From: Bacteroidales bacterium
GTDB taxonomy: Bacteria > Bacteroidota > Bacteroidia > Bacteroidales > Marinilabiliaceae
DNA length: 33,118 bases
Assembly: GCA_004552385.1 (NCBI GenBank)
Contig: SFOL01000008.1
Span: 1-33,118 of the forward strand
Direction of reading: 5' to 3'
The first letter of the stretch is position 1; the number at the start of each line of letters is the position of its first letter. The notes under the pieces were generated by a model. The model made no database searches, was not told where the DNA came from, and saw only the letters and a list, made by a program, of their open reading frames with translations. Positions 14,964 to 23,085 of the stretch are shown here, piece by piece. Both the position numbers and the translations under genes were made by a program.

Positions 14964-16187
14964 ATGCGGAAAGTGGTAGTCACCGGCATGGGCATATGGT
15001 CATGCCTCGGCACCGACATAGACACCGTAAGCCGGTCGCTGCGCGACGGGAAAAGCGGCATAGGCGTGCGCCCCGAACGCATAGGCTACGGCTACCGCTC
15101 AGCACTCAGCGGTATAGTGCCCGAAGCCGTGGTAACGAAACAGATGGTGCGCGACAGGCACGTGAGGGCGGGCATGCCCGAGGAGGCTCAATACGCCTAC
15201 ATGGCCAGCGCCCAGGCCTTAAGCCAGGCCGGCATGGACCCCGCCTACATGGCCGAGAATGAGGTCGGTTGCATATTTGGCAACGACTCGTCGGCCAAGC
15301 CAGTCATAGAGGCGGCAAAGCTGATGGACGAGAAGCACGACTCGGCCTTGCTGGGTTACGGCACCGTGTTCCAAGCCATGAACTCGACCGTGACGATGAA
15401 CATATCGACCATCTTCGGGTTGCGAGGAATCAACTTCACCGTGAGCGCCGCATGCGCATCCGGCAGCCACTCCATAGGCCTGGCCTGGATGATGATACGC
15501 GACGGGTTGCAAGACGCCGTCCTCTGCGGCGGAGCCCAGGAGACTAACTATTACTCAGTCATTTCTTTTGACGCCCTGTCGGCCTTCTCAGTCCGGATGG
15601 ACGCCCCCGAGCGCGCAAGCCGCCCGTTTGACAGGGATCGCGACGGCCTCGTGCCAAGCGGCGGAGCCGCCGCCCTGATGCTCGAAGACTATGACCACGC
15701 CGTGGCCCGCGGCGCGACCATCCTGGCCGAGATAAGCGGCTACGGCTTCTCGAGCAACGGGGGCGGGATGTCGCAACCGTCAGACAAGGGCAGCCTCGTG
15801 GCCATGAGCAGAGCGTTGCAGATGGCGGGCGTGGGAGTCGACGACGTGGACTACGTGAACGCTCACGCCACGAGCACCCCGCAAGGCGACGCCTGCGAAG
15901 CCAGGGCGCTCGGGCAACTATTTGGCAAGAGCCGCGCCCTCATATCGTCGACGAAAGGAATGACGGGACACGAGATGTGGATGGCAGGCGCATCGGAGGT
16001 GGTATACAGCATCCTGATGATGCATGGCGGCTTCGTAGCGCCGAACGTCAACTTTGAGAACCCTGATGAATACTCGGCAGGGCTGAACATCGCTCGTGAG
16101 GCGGTGGAGACGAGAGTGGACCGCGTGTTGAGCAACTCGTTCGGCTTCGGCGGCACAAACGCGGCGTTAGTGATTAACAAAATATAG
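14964..16187 (+). CDS. beta-ketoacyl-[acyl-carrier-protein] synthase, FabF/KAS-II-like
   Basis: Decarboxylative condensing enzyme that elongates an acyl chain on ACP. The 407-residue thiolase-fold protein has a full catalytic set: Cys164 in SAACASGSHS, His301 in NAHATSTPQGD, and Lys331/His336 in KGMTGHE. The last is a variant of the usual KSxxGH. Terminal NSFGFGGTNAAL is also standard. It begins at the first ATG after the promoter. It is the first gene of a four-gene operon with an ACP and two CrtI-like oxidoreductases, which suggests a dedicated pathway rather than housekeeping fatty acid synthesis. No malonyl transferase, ketoreductase or dehydratase is present, so these would come from the core FAS or elsewhere. 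Thirteen of 20 isoleucines use ATA. Confidence 0.93.
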   Translation: MRKVVVTGMGIWSCLGTDIDTVSRSLRDGKSGIGVRPERIGYGYRSALSGIVPEAVVTKQMVRDRHVRAGMPEEAQYAYMASAQALSQAGMDPAYMAENEVGCIFGNDSSAKPVIEAAKLMDEKHDSALLGYGTVFQAMNSTVTMNISTIFGLRGINFTVSAACASGSHSIGLAWMMIRDGLQDAVLCGGAQETNYYSVISFDALSAFSVRMDAPERASRPFDRDRDGLVPSGGAAALMLEDYDHAVARGATILAEISGYGFSSNGGGMSQPSDKGSLVAMSRALQMAGVGVDDVDYVNAHATSTPQGDACEARALGQLFGKSRALISSTKGMTGHEMWMAGASEVVYSILMMHGGFVAPNVNFENPDEYSAGLNIAREAVETRVDRVLSNSFGFGGTNAALVINKI

Positions 16188-16215
16188 TACTCAAAACAGA
16201 AAACGCGATAAACCC

Positions 16216-16461
16216 ATGCAAAGAACCGACATAGAGGAGAAAGTAAAGAACTTCCTGCTTGACGAGCTCGAAGTTGACGAGGAGAACATCAGGGACGACG
16301 CCCGCCTGTACGACGACATGGGCATAGACAGCCTTGACCTCGTCGAGATCGTAGTGATCGTAGACAGGGAGTTCGGATTCAAGATAAACCCCGAGGAGAT
16401 GAAAAACGTCTCCACGCTCCGCCAGTTCTGCGACTACATAGAGGCCAACACCACCAAGTAG
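16216..16461 (+). CDS. acyl carrier protein
   Basis: Small acidic four-helix carrier of 81 residues. Ser39 in the DDMGIDSLDLVE motif is the 4'-phosphopantetheine attachment site. The helix-III region EFGFKINPEEMKNVSTLRQFCDYIE is typical. It starts 28 bases after the ketoacyl synthase stop and ends 38 bases before the first oxidoreductase. Because it is paired with its own synthase, it is likely a pathway-specific second ACP, not the housekeeping AcpP; a search of the rest of the genome would be needed to prove that. Confidence 0.95.
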   Translation: MQRTDIEEKVKNFLLDELEVDEENIRDDARLYDDMGIDSLDLVEIVVIVDREFGFKINPEEMKNVSTLRQFCDYIEANTTK

Positions 16462-16499
16462 AGACGGGGGGGTAATCGGCGGCAAACACTCCCAACGGC

Positions 16500-18011
16500 A
16501 TGTCGGCTAAGCGCATAGTGATCATAGGCAGCGGGCTTGGGGGGCTGTCGTGTGGCGTCATATTGTCAAAAAACGGATATGACGTCACCGTGCTGGAGCA
16601 GGGTGCGCAGATAGGCGGCTGCCTGCAATGCTTCAGCCGCCGCGGAGCGAAGTTTGAGACCGGGATGCACTTCATAGGCAGCGCGCTGCCGGGCCAGACG
16701 ATGCATAAGATGATTCGCTACCTCGGTCTTGGCGAAAACGTAAAGCTGTCAAGGCTTGACCCGGACGGGTATAACGTGATTTCGCTGGGCGACTCCGACA
16801 TTTTCAGAATACCCAACGGGCGTGACGCCTTCATTGACCGCCTCTCGGGGATATTTCCGCAAGAGCGTGAGAACCTGGTGCGATATTTCGAAATGGTGGA
16901 GAGCGTGGCCGGGGCGTCTCAGCTCGTATCCGGCTCGGGCTCCGTGGCGAACTCGGTGGCGCAGGCGGAATATCAGCAGCGCAGCATAGACGACGTGTTG
17001 GGCAGCGTGACGCGAAACAGCCTGTTGGCCAAAGTGCTGGTGGGCGACATGCCCCTCTACGCCGCCGAACGGGGTCGTACGCCATTCGCCACACACGCAT
17101 TCATTGCCGACTTCTATAACCAAAGCGCGTTCCGCATTGTGGGCGGAAGCGACATCGTGGCGCGACAGATGGCAAAGGCCATAACGGACAACGGTGGCAA
17201 AGTAAAGGCCGGATGCAAGGTTACCAAGATCTTGTGTGACGAGACGCGTGCCACGGGAGTCCAAATAAACGGCGACTACGTGGTGGAGGGCGACTACGTG
17301 ATATCCGACACACACCCGGACATCACGCTCAGCCTTCTCGACACAAAAATGATCCGCCCCGCCTTCCGCCACCGCATAACGAGCCTGAGGCAGACAACCG
17401 GTTGCTTCGCGGTATACCTCCACTTCAAAGAAGGCATGGTGAAGTACATGAACCACAACCACTTCCACTACTTCACAGACAGAAACGACTCCGCTCCATG
17501 GGACTGCGAGATGTACACTCAGTCCGACTGGCCGCGCAACTACCTGTACATGCACTTCTGCGACGAGGAGCGTCCCTCGCACGCAAAGGCCGGCGTAATC
17601 CTGGCATACATGCGCATGGAGGAGGTGGACCGGTGGGTGGGCACGAGCGTCGGACAGCGCGGCACGGACTATGACGAGTTCAAGCGAATCAAAGCCGAGA
17701 CCCTGCTGAGCCTGGCGGCAAAACAGCACCCCGAGCTTGCCAACGGCATAAAGCATTACTACACGTCCACCCCACTCACTTACGCCGACTACACGGGCTC
17801 CACAGGTGGCTCAATGTACGGGGTGGCCAAAGACGTCTCGCTGGGCGCTGGCGGACGAGTGCCGCACAAGACAAAAGTGCCCAACGTGTTCCAGACGGGG
17901 CAGAACATAAACTCGCACGGCATGCTCGGCGTGCTGGTCGGGGCGTTGGTGACCTGCCGCGAGTTGGTGCCCCAGGACACACTTAGCAGACAGATATGGG
18001 AAGCGCAGTGA
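16500..18011 (+). CDS. FAD-dependent oxidoreductase, CrtI/retinol-saturase-like (copy 1)
   Basis: Flavoprotein of 503 residues of the phytoene desaturase / carotenoid isomerase / retinol saturase superfamily, whose members desaturate, isomerise or saturate conjugated C=C bonds in lipids. The N-terminal dinucleotide motif is GSGLGGLSCG (10-19) with acidic Glu33 ending the second strand. AQIGGCLQCFSRRGAKFETGMHF follows. The middle has FRIVGGSDIVARQMAKAITDNGGKV, and the C-terminal FAD-contact block is VFQTGQNINSHGMLGVLVGA. There is no signal peptide. Its stop overlaps the start of copy 2 by 16 bases. The substrate may be an ACP-bound or membrane acyl chain; that is inference from context only. 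Confidence 0.88.
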   Translation: MSAKRIVIIGSGLGGLSCGVILSKNGYDVTVLEQGAQIGGCLQCFSRRGAKFETGMHFIGSALPGQTMHKMIRYLGLGENVKLSRLDPDGYNVISLGDSDIFRIPNGRDAFIDRLSGIFPQERENLVRYFEMVESVAGASQLVSGSGSVANSVAQAEYQQRSIDDVLGSVTRNSLLAKVLVGDMPLYAAERGRTPFATHAFIADFYNQSAFRIVGGSDIVARQMAKAITDNGGKVKAGCKVTKILCDETRATGVQINGDYVVEGDYVISDTHPDITLSLLDTKMIRPAFRHRITSLRQTTGCFAVYLHFKEGMVKYMNHNHFHYFTDRNDSAPWDCEMYTQSDWPRNYLYMHFCDEERPSHAKAGVILAYMRMEEVDRWVGTSVGQRGTDYDEFKRIKAETLLSLAAKQHPELANGIKHYYTSTPLTYADYTGSTGGSMYGVAKDVSLGAGGRVPHKTKVPNVFQTGQNINSHGMLGVLVGALVTCRELVPQDTLSRQIWEAQ

Positions 18012-19513
18012 TAATAGGCGGCGGGCTCGGAGGCCTGTTCACGGGAGCCATATTGAGCCGCGAGGGCGTCAAAGTCACCGTGATAGAGAAAAACGCCACA
18101 ATAGGCGGCGGGCTGCAGAGCTTCACCCGGGGCGGAGTGACATTCGACACCGGAATGCACATAGTAGGCGGGCTTGGCCCCGACGGCAACATACGCAAGA
18201 TATGCCGCTACCTGGGCATAGAGGGCCAAATGGAGATACGCGACACCGGAAGCGAATGTAACGAGAGCGTATACATAGCCAAAGACGGGATAAGGTACGA
18301 CCTGCGCAAAGGCCGCAACGGGTTCATCGACTCCATCTCGGCCCACTTCCCGGCCGAGCGGGAAAACATAGCGCGGTATACAGACGCCATGCTCGCCATG
18401 GCTGACTCCATAGACCTTTACAACATCCGCCCCTCACGGAGCCTGACGCCGGCAATACCGCCCGACGGACTGATGGCAGCGAACGACTTCATAGCGTCGC
18501 ACACCCGGAACGAGAGGCTGCGTGGACTGCTTGCCTACATAGCCCCCCGCTACGGTGGCTTGGCGGGCGTGACACCGGCTTACGTGCATTGCCTGATAAA
18601 CGTATTGTTCATCCGCGGCGGGAGCCGTTTCGTAGGCGGGAGCCACCGCTTCGCGGACCTGCTGAGGGGCGTGATAGAAAAGAGCGGCGGAAAAGTGACG
18701 ACATCCGACGCCGCGACGCGCATAGAGACTGAAGATAGGCACATAACGGCAATTGCGACGCGGAAAGGCGAACGGCTGACAGCCGACTGGTACATCTCGT
18801 CCATCCACCCCTGCGCCCTGCTTAGCCTGATGGACGAGAAAGCCCTACCTAAAGCGTTCCGCACAAGGATAGGCGAGGCTGGGAACAGCTACTCGGCGTT
18901 CTCCGTGTTCATAAAGCTTAAAGAACACTCATTCAGATATATAGACCACCCGGAATATTACATCTCGAACGGCGGCGACGCATGGAGCATAGGCGACGGG
19001 TCTCCGGAGTGGCCCAAAGGCTTCCTGTTCATGACGCCGCCCGACGACACCCAGGGGGAGTGGGCGCGCCGCGCCCAGCTGACAGCCCCCATGCCATTTG
19101 CCGACACCGCAAAATGGGAAGGCACGACAAGCGGCAGACGAGGCGCTGAATATGAAGATTGGAAAAAAGAGATGACCCGACGCGTCTTGGAAAAAGCAGA
19201 GACCCTGCACCCGGGCCTCTCAGCCTCAATCGAGGCGGCATGGGCGGCCTCGCCCCTGACCATACGCGACTACTACGGGGCGAAAGACGGCACGATGTAC
19301 GGCTTCGTCAAAGACTGCCGCAACATGGCCGCCACCCAGCTGCCCGTGGCCACAAAGATAGACAACCTTCTGCTGACGGGCCAATGCGTGAACCTCCACG
19401 GATTCTGCGGCGTGCCGCTCACGGCTATAAGCACGGCAGAGGCCATATTGGGACGCAACGCGGTGACAGACAAGATAAACGGCTCGGCCCGGCGTCAGTC
19501 AAACCAATGCTGA
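17996..19513 (+). CDS. FAD-dependent oxidoreductase, CrtI/retinol-saturase-like (copy 2)
   Basis: Protein of 505 residues, a diverged paralogue of the preceding gene. Matching blocks are GGGLGGLFTG (8-17), ATIGGGLQSFTRGGVTFDTGMH, KGRNGFIDSISAHFPAERENIARY, FVGGSHRFADLLRGVIEKSGGKV and LLTGQCVNLHGFCGVPLTA. The Cys residues in GGCLQC of copy 1 are Gly and Ser here. The ATG at 17996 lies inside copy 1, so translation is probably coupled. Two unequal copies side by side suggest two successive reactions or a heterodimer. The 3' end overlaps the convergent LysR gene by 19 bases and no terminator separates them. Confidence 0.88.
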   Translation: MGSAVIIGGGLGGLFTGAILSREGVKVTVIEKNATIGGGLQSFTRGGVTFDTGMHIVGGLGPDGNIRKICRYLGIEGQMEIRDTGSECNESVYIAKDGIRYDLRKGRNGFIDSISAHFPAERENIARYTDAMLAMADSIDLYNIRPSRSLTPAIPPDGLMAANDFIASHTRNERLRGLLAYIAPRYGGLAGVTPAYVHCLINVLFIRGGSRFVGGSHRFADLLRGVIEKSGGKVTTSDAATRIETEDRHITAIATRKGERLTADWYISSIHPCALLSLMDEKALPKAFRTRIGEAGNSYSAFSVFIKLKEHSFRYIDHPEYYISNGGDAWSIGDGSPEWPKGFLFMTPPDDTQGEWARRAQLTAPMPFADTAKWEGTTSGRRGAEYEDWKKEMTRRVLEKAETLHPGLSASIEAAWAASPLTIRDYYGAKDGTMYGFVKDCRNMAATQLPVATKIDNLLLTGQCVNLHGFCGVPLTAISTAEAILGRNAVTDKINGSARRQSNQC

Positions 19514-20409
19514 AGCATAATATTGTCGGCGTTCTTGCTTGAGAGGATGCGAATGAACTCCTTGACGGACTTCTTGACATACTTGCCGCGGAGGATGTGG
19601 AAACAGCCCTCGATGTTGTTGCCTGACACGTCAATAGGCACGCAGACGAGCCCTGACTGCGCAGTGACGGCGGCCCTACTGAGAACCGTGGCGAAATGGC
19701 TGTTGCGCACGATGTCGGTAATGGTGTTGACCTCGTTGATCTCCAGACGGATGTCGAACGCGTAGCCCTTATCGTCTATCAGCATCTCGAAAAGGTTCCT
19801 CGCCTGCATGCCTCTGGTGGGCATGGCGTATTTGAGAGCCTGCATGCGAGTCAGCGAAATCTGGCATCCGGACAGCTCGGCCGCCAAAGGGTGGGACTCG
19901 GACAAGAAGACGCACAGCTTATTGTCAAAAAGGACGTGGCTCTCGACATTGTCAAATAGCTCATGCGGCTTATAAGAGAGTGCGAAGTCGACTTCCTGCC
20001 GTTGCAGCATGCCCATAAGCTCCTCCATGGTCTTAAAGCGCGCATTGAGGTGTATGTTCGGGTGGCGGCTCGTGAAGTCGAGCATAGTCTCGCGGAGGAT
20101 GGTGCCAAACGAATGGGTGCACCCAATGTTAAGCTCGCCCTCGTCAAGGTTCTGTACATCCGCGATGCGGTCTACGCACTGCTGAGCCTGCTGCAGCGTC
20201 TTGCGGGCGTCGGAGAGGAAATAACGTCCCTCCTCGGTCAGCGTGACGCTGTGGCTGTCGCGGACCAGGAGCGAGCACCTGAGCTCATCCTCGAGCGAGC
20301 GGATCTGCTGCGAGAGCGTGCTCTGGCTGACGAAAAGCTCCCTCGCCGCCTCTGTGAAATTGAGCAGTTCGCCGACCTTGACGAAATATCTGAGTTGCCT
20401 GAGTTCCAA
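19495..20409 (-). CDS. LysR-family transcriptional regulator
   Basis: DNA-binding regulator of 304 residues. The N-terminal winged helix-turn-helix (1-60) is MELRQLRYFVKVGELLNFTEAARELFVSQSTLSQQIRSLE in outline, and a linker helix leads to a substrate-binding domain (about 90-300) with GELNIGCTHSFGTILRETM and DFALSYKP. The domain resembles the CynR branch. It lies 55 bases after the second ThrE half on the same strand, so it may be transcribed with the exporter; alternatively it controls the convergent synthase/oxidoreductase operon. The inducer is unknown. Confidence 0.92.
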   Translation of the reverse strand: MELRQLRYFVKVGELLNFTEAARELFVSQSTLSQQIRSLEDELRCSLLVRDSHSVTLTEEGRYFLSDARKTLQQAQQCVDRIADVQNLDEGELNIGCTHSFGTILRETMLDFTSRHPNIHLNARFKTMEELMGMLQRQEVDFALSYKPHELFDNVESHVLFDNKLCVFLSESHPLAAELSGCQISLTRMQALKYAMPTRGMQARNLFEMLIDDKGYAFDIRLEINEVNTITDIVRNSHFATVLSRAAVTAQSGLVCVPIDVSGNNIEGCFHILRGKYVKKSVKEFIRILSSKNADNIMLQHWFD

Positions 20410-20464
20410 TTTAGCCCTTAAAATGTTTGGTGCGAAAGTAAACTATATTTTTGACACTTAAGCA

Positions 20465-20956
20465 TCACTTCTTCGGGTCGCGCGTGACATCAAAAGAGTA
20501 CTTCTTGAAAATGAAAATAGGCACTGTGACCCCGATCACCATAAGCATGATGGCGCAAAGCGCTGTAAGACCATTATAAGCGAGGACGTAAAGCCAATGC
20601 ATGAACTGCTGCTCGTCGACGGTCTGGAGGCACTTGACGATGGCCTGGACAGTCCGGTAGGCGTACATACCCGGAATCATAGGCAACAGGGATGGGAACG
20701 AGAACGTCTCGGCCGGGCAACGTACGACGCGCGCGGCGGGGATGGCCAAAAAGCCAATAGACAAGGCCGCGAACAGGCACGCCATGCTGATGGGCATACC
20801 GCCCAGGTTCATAAGGCAATAACGTATGCTGTGGCCCACGGCGGCGAGAATGGCCACGGCCGGGTAGGCCATGCGGGGCGGGTTGCTGATGCTCATGAAG
20901 CCTATGCCGGCAAGAGCGGCGAAAGCCCCGTCAAGAATAATATCGACTGCGATCAT
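20465..20956 (-). CDS. threonine/serine exporter-like protein, ThrE C-terminal half (ThrE_2/DUF3815)
   Basis: Integral membrane protein of 163 residues with about four or five helices. The SFPSLLPMIPGMYAYR segment is the conserved core of the ThrE_2 domain. It is the second half of a split ThrE exporter; the partner half starts upstream and ends 24 bases before this gene. The presumed role is export of threonine/serine or other small substrates, but substrates of such split exporters in Bacteroidales are not established. Confidence 0.88.
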   Translation of the reverse strand: MIAVDIILDGAFAALAGIGFMSISNPPRMAYPAVAILAAVGHSIRYCLMNLGGMPISMACLFAALSIGFLAIPAARVVRCPAETFSFPSLLPMIPGMYAYRTVQAIVKCLQTVDEQQFMHWLYVLAYNGLTALCAIMLMVIGVTVPIFIFKKYSFDVTRDPKK

Positions 20957-20980
20957 CTTTACAAGATTCTACGGCAAGGG

Positions 20981-21799
20981 TCACAACATGCCAATCCGCA
21001 TGACGAGAAGCCCCAAAATGAAGCCCGCCGAGAGGCACACCGTAAGCACCGACGCGTTCGTCAGACGGCTGAGGAAACAGAGATTGTGACCGTAAATGAG
21101 GTCAGATATGGAATTGATGAAAGGAATGCCGGGCACGAGGTAAAGCACGCTGGTGCCAAGAGCCACCTCGGGCGTGGAGCCGAGACGAAAGACGAAGCAC
21201 GAGCACCCTATGATGGTGGCGCAAAACGCTGAGATGACAAAGACCCCGCGCGCGTCCATCTTAAGATCCAAGAGGCATATCTTGGCGCAATAGCCGACAG
21301 CCGTTGCCAAGAAGACGACAAGCATAGCCCAAAGGTCTCCGCCGAAAAGGTAGCAGAACGACATGTTGGCAAGGCTGGTCAGGACAAGCACCATCCACAC
21401 GTTGGCGTGCGGCTTGCTGACAATCTCGTCAAACGCAGCACGGGCGTCGGCCACGGTCATGTCTTTATCTATGACCTGCCAGCTCATGCGGCTCAAAGAC
21501 GAGTTCCGCAAGAAACTGATAGGCCTGTGGCGCGACCGCCCGACGACGCTATACGTGTGGCGCGTGGCGCGGTCGGTGACCGTCATGATGATATGGCGGC
21601 TGAAGATCGCTATGTCAGCCCAAGCCCCGAAATGATCAGCCATACGTCCGACGTTAGCCTCGACCCTTGCCGACGTGGCGCCAACCGCGAGTAGCTCAGA
21701 CGCGTAATCGGACAAGAAGAGCGCAAGCTCTTTGAGCCTCGCGTGGATTTGTGACACCTGCTCGGCCGTTTCGGTGGCCGCTCCCATGCACTGCTCCAT
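20981..21799 (-). CDS. threonine/serine exporter family protein, ThrE N-terminal half (ThrE_1/DUF1212)
   Basis: Protein of 272 residues with a soluble N-terminal region (about 1-125), including the conserved YASELLAVGATSARVEANVGRMADHFG. About five membrane helices follow, and LGTSVLYLVPGIPFINSISDLIYG mirrors the ThrE core. I chose the ATG at 21799 because it begins 7 bases after the stop of the small membrane ORF upstream. An in-frame ATG at 21865 would overlap that ORF by 59 bases and adds a proline/serine-rich stretch atypical for the family. It probably works as a complex with the second half. Confidence 0.87.
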   Translation of the reverse strand: MEQCMGAATETAEQVSQIHARLKELALFLSDYASELLAVGATSARVEANVGRMADHFGAWADIAIFSRHIIMTVTDRATRHTYSVVGRSRHRPISFLRNSSLSRMSWQVIDKDMTVADARAAFDEIVSKPHANVWMVLVLTSLANMSFCYLFGGDLWAMLVVFLATAVGYCAKICLLDLKMDARGVFVISAFCATIIGCSCFVFRLGSTPEVALGTSVLYLVPGIPFINSISDLIYGHNLCFLSRLTNASVLTVCLSAGFILGLLVMRIGML

Positions 21800-21806
21800 C
21801 GCGGCC

Positions 21807-21953
21807 CTATGCTTTTCGGTTGCGGCGCTCGGCCAGTCGCGAGAGGGCGTAGAGGAAAGCCACACCGATCACCACACCAAGAATCATCATAGAGTCGAAA
21901 CTGTCAGAGGGCATCACTGCCGCTGTGATTTCCATCAGAGTCGCATTTGTCAT
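21807..21953 (-). CDS. 48-residue single-span membrane protein, first gene of the ThrE operon
   Basis: Small ORF beginning MTNATLMEITAAVM, with one hydrophobic helix (about residues 22-38, MMILGVVIGVAFLYALS) and a basic end (RLAERRNRKA), predicting N-out/C-in topology. It is supported by position: a TACTTTTG -7 box lies 25 bases upstream, giving a short leader, and the ThrE_1 start follows its stop by 7 bases. It could be an accessory subunit of the exporter or a translational leader. I do not recognise a family. Confidence 0.6.
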   Translation of the reverse strand: MTNATLMEITAAVMPSDSFDSMMILGVVIGVAFLYALSRLAERRNRKA

Positions 21954-21978
21954 AAGAAGTCTGTTTTTTTACCGAGCG

Positions 21979-21986
21979 CAAAAGTA
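21979..21986 (-). promoter_or_regulatory. -7 box of the small-ORF/ThrE operon (TACTTTTG)
   Basis: Matches TAnnTTTG just upstream of the small ORF. A TTG at 22004-22002 lies 15 bases further, shorter than ideal spacing. Confidence 0.5.
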
Positions 21987-22523
21987 CGCCTCGGCGTAAC
22001 ACAACGGAAACTCTGGTAATTGTTTGTTTCGATAATGGCTATTCATGTTGAGCAATACACAAGCGGGGAATGAAGTCATTAATTATAAACAAAACTTACA
22101 ATGGCGCGCCTAATGGTAAAAACAATTAAATGCGGGATAGAAAAACAGTTCTGCCGTTTTGGGGAACTCAAGAACCATAATAATAGCAACATATCATAAA
22201 ATACTAAACCTTAATGGTTTACAATGCGCCACAAGCGGGACGGACATCCATATTTAACTAAATGGTTAAGTACCTCACTTAAGGTTGACATTCACTAAAG
22301 CGCATAGCAATGATTGATGAAACTGAAAACGTCTAATAAAAAAGCCGATAGCTGTCATGCGCTCGGGCTAAGCGCCTATTGGCAAATTCGGGATAAATCA
22401 GCCGCGGCAATCAGATGCGGCGCTGACGCGGCTGCTTATCGCGCCTGACGTTCGGCTCGTTGGCGTCTCATGATTTTGGGCGAAAGGCGCGGCTCGCGTC
22501 GTGGAGGTAACCACAGAAACCGA
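21987..22523. other. gene-free gap: AT-rich left part, GC-rich structured right part
   Basis: From about 22010 to 22345 the sequence is clearly AT-richer than the rest of the window and has short inverted repeats (AAACC/GGTTT at 22206-22220, TTAAC/GTTAA near 22255-22270). From 22350 to 22520 it is GC-rich with hairpins such as GCGCT-7-AGCGC at 22359-22375. Only trivial open frames occur, the longest I noted being about 28 codons. Confidence 0.55.
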
Positions 22524-22569
22524 CTTGCCCCGGCAGTCATACCTGATCAAGGTAGACTGCCGGGGCAAG
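22524..22569 (-). terminator. long perfect hairpin just downstream of tRNA-Glu
   Basis: CTTGCCCCGGCAGTC (22524-22538) pairs perfectly with 22555-22569, and TACCT/AGGTA extends the stem into the loop. It begins 4 bases beyond the tRNA 3' end. There is no T run, so it may act as terminator or as 3'-end processing structure. Confidence 0.6.
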
Positions 22570-22572
22570 CCG

Positions 22573-22644
22573 TAGCCCGTAGGAGAGTCGAACTCCTCTT
22601 TAGAGAATGAAAATCTCTCGTCCTAACCGATAGACGAACGGGCC
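22573..22644 (-). tRNA. tRNA-Glu (anticodon UUC), copy 2
   Basis: 72 bases, no encoded CCA. The cloverleaf reads well on the minus strand: acceptor GGCCCGT/ACGGGCT, anticodon stem AGAGA/TCTCT with loop TTTTCAT (UUC), T arm AGGAG-TTCGACT-CTCCT, discriminator A. Identical to the copy at 23086-23157. Confidence 0.95.
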
Positions 22645-22710
22645 ATGATATGTACGGGTCTTAAGCTCTTCGCAAATATCGACCCTTGTTTTCCCCCACA
22701 AATTATCAAA

Positions 22711-22732
22711 AGGAGCGCGGAGGGAGGCTCCT
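22711..22732 (-). terminator. probable rpsT terminator
   Basis: AGGAGC (22711-22716) pairs with GCTCCT (22727-22732), followed on the minus strand by TTTTGATAATTT, 9 bases after the rpsT stop. Confidence 0.6.
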
Positions 22733-22741
22733 ATGCGCTAA

Positions 22742-23002
22742 TTAGGCCTGCGCGAGCTTGTTGACGTGCTTAGCGAGCTTGCTCTTGAGGTTAGCGGCCT
22801 TATTCTTGTGGATGATGTGAACCTTAGCGAGCTTGTCGAGGAGCGAAGCGACCTTGGGGAGCATAGCCGCAGCCTCGTTCTTGTCGGTAGCGAGACGAAG
22901 AGCCTTGACAGCGTTGCGGGTGGTCTTAGCGTAGTAGCGATTGTGCTCGCGACGAGCAGCAATCTGGCGAGTCCTCTTGATTGCAGACTGATGGTTTGCC
23001 AT
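22742..23002 (-). CDS. rpsT: 30S ribosomal protein S20
   Basis: Binds 16S rRNA in the small subunit. It has 86 residues from the start MANHQSAIKRTRQ, the canonical N-terminus; an in-frame ATG 45 bases upstream would add a non-family extension. The highly basic helical body (AARREHNRYYAKTTRNAVKA, KNKAANLKSKLAKHVNKL) is typical. It lies between two identical tRNA-Glu genes on the same strand. Confidence 0.98.
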   Translation of the reverse strand: MANHQSAIKRTRQIAARREHNRYYAKTTRNAVKALRLATDKNEAAAMLPKVASLLDKLAKVHIIHKNKAANLKSKLAKHVNKLAQA

Positions 23003-23085
23003 TGCTTTGTTTTTTGAATATTTAAATGATATGTTTTCTTGAGCCAATGTATGACGGTCGAGGATAGCGCCTCGGCGTCAACTCG

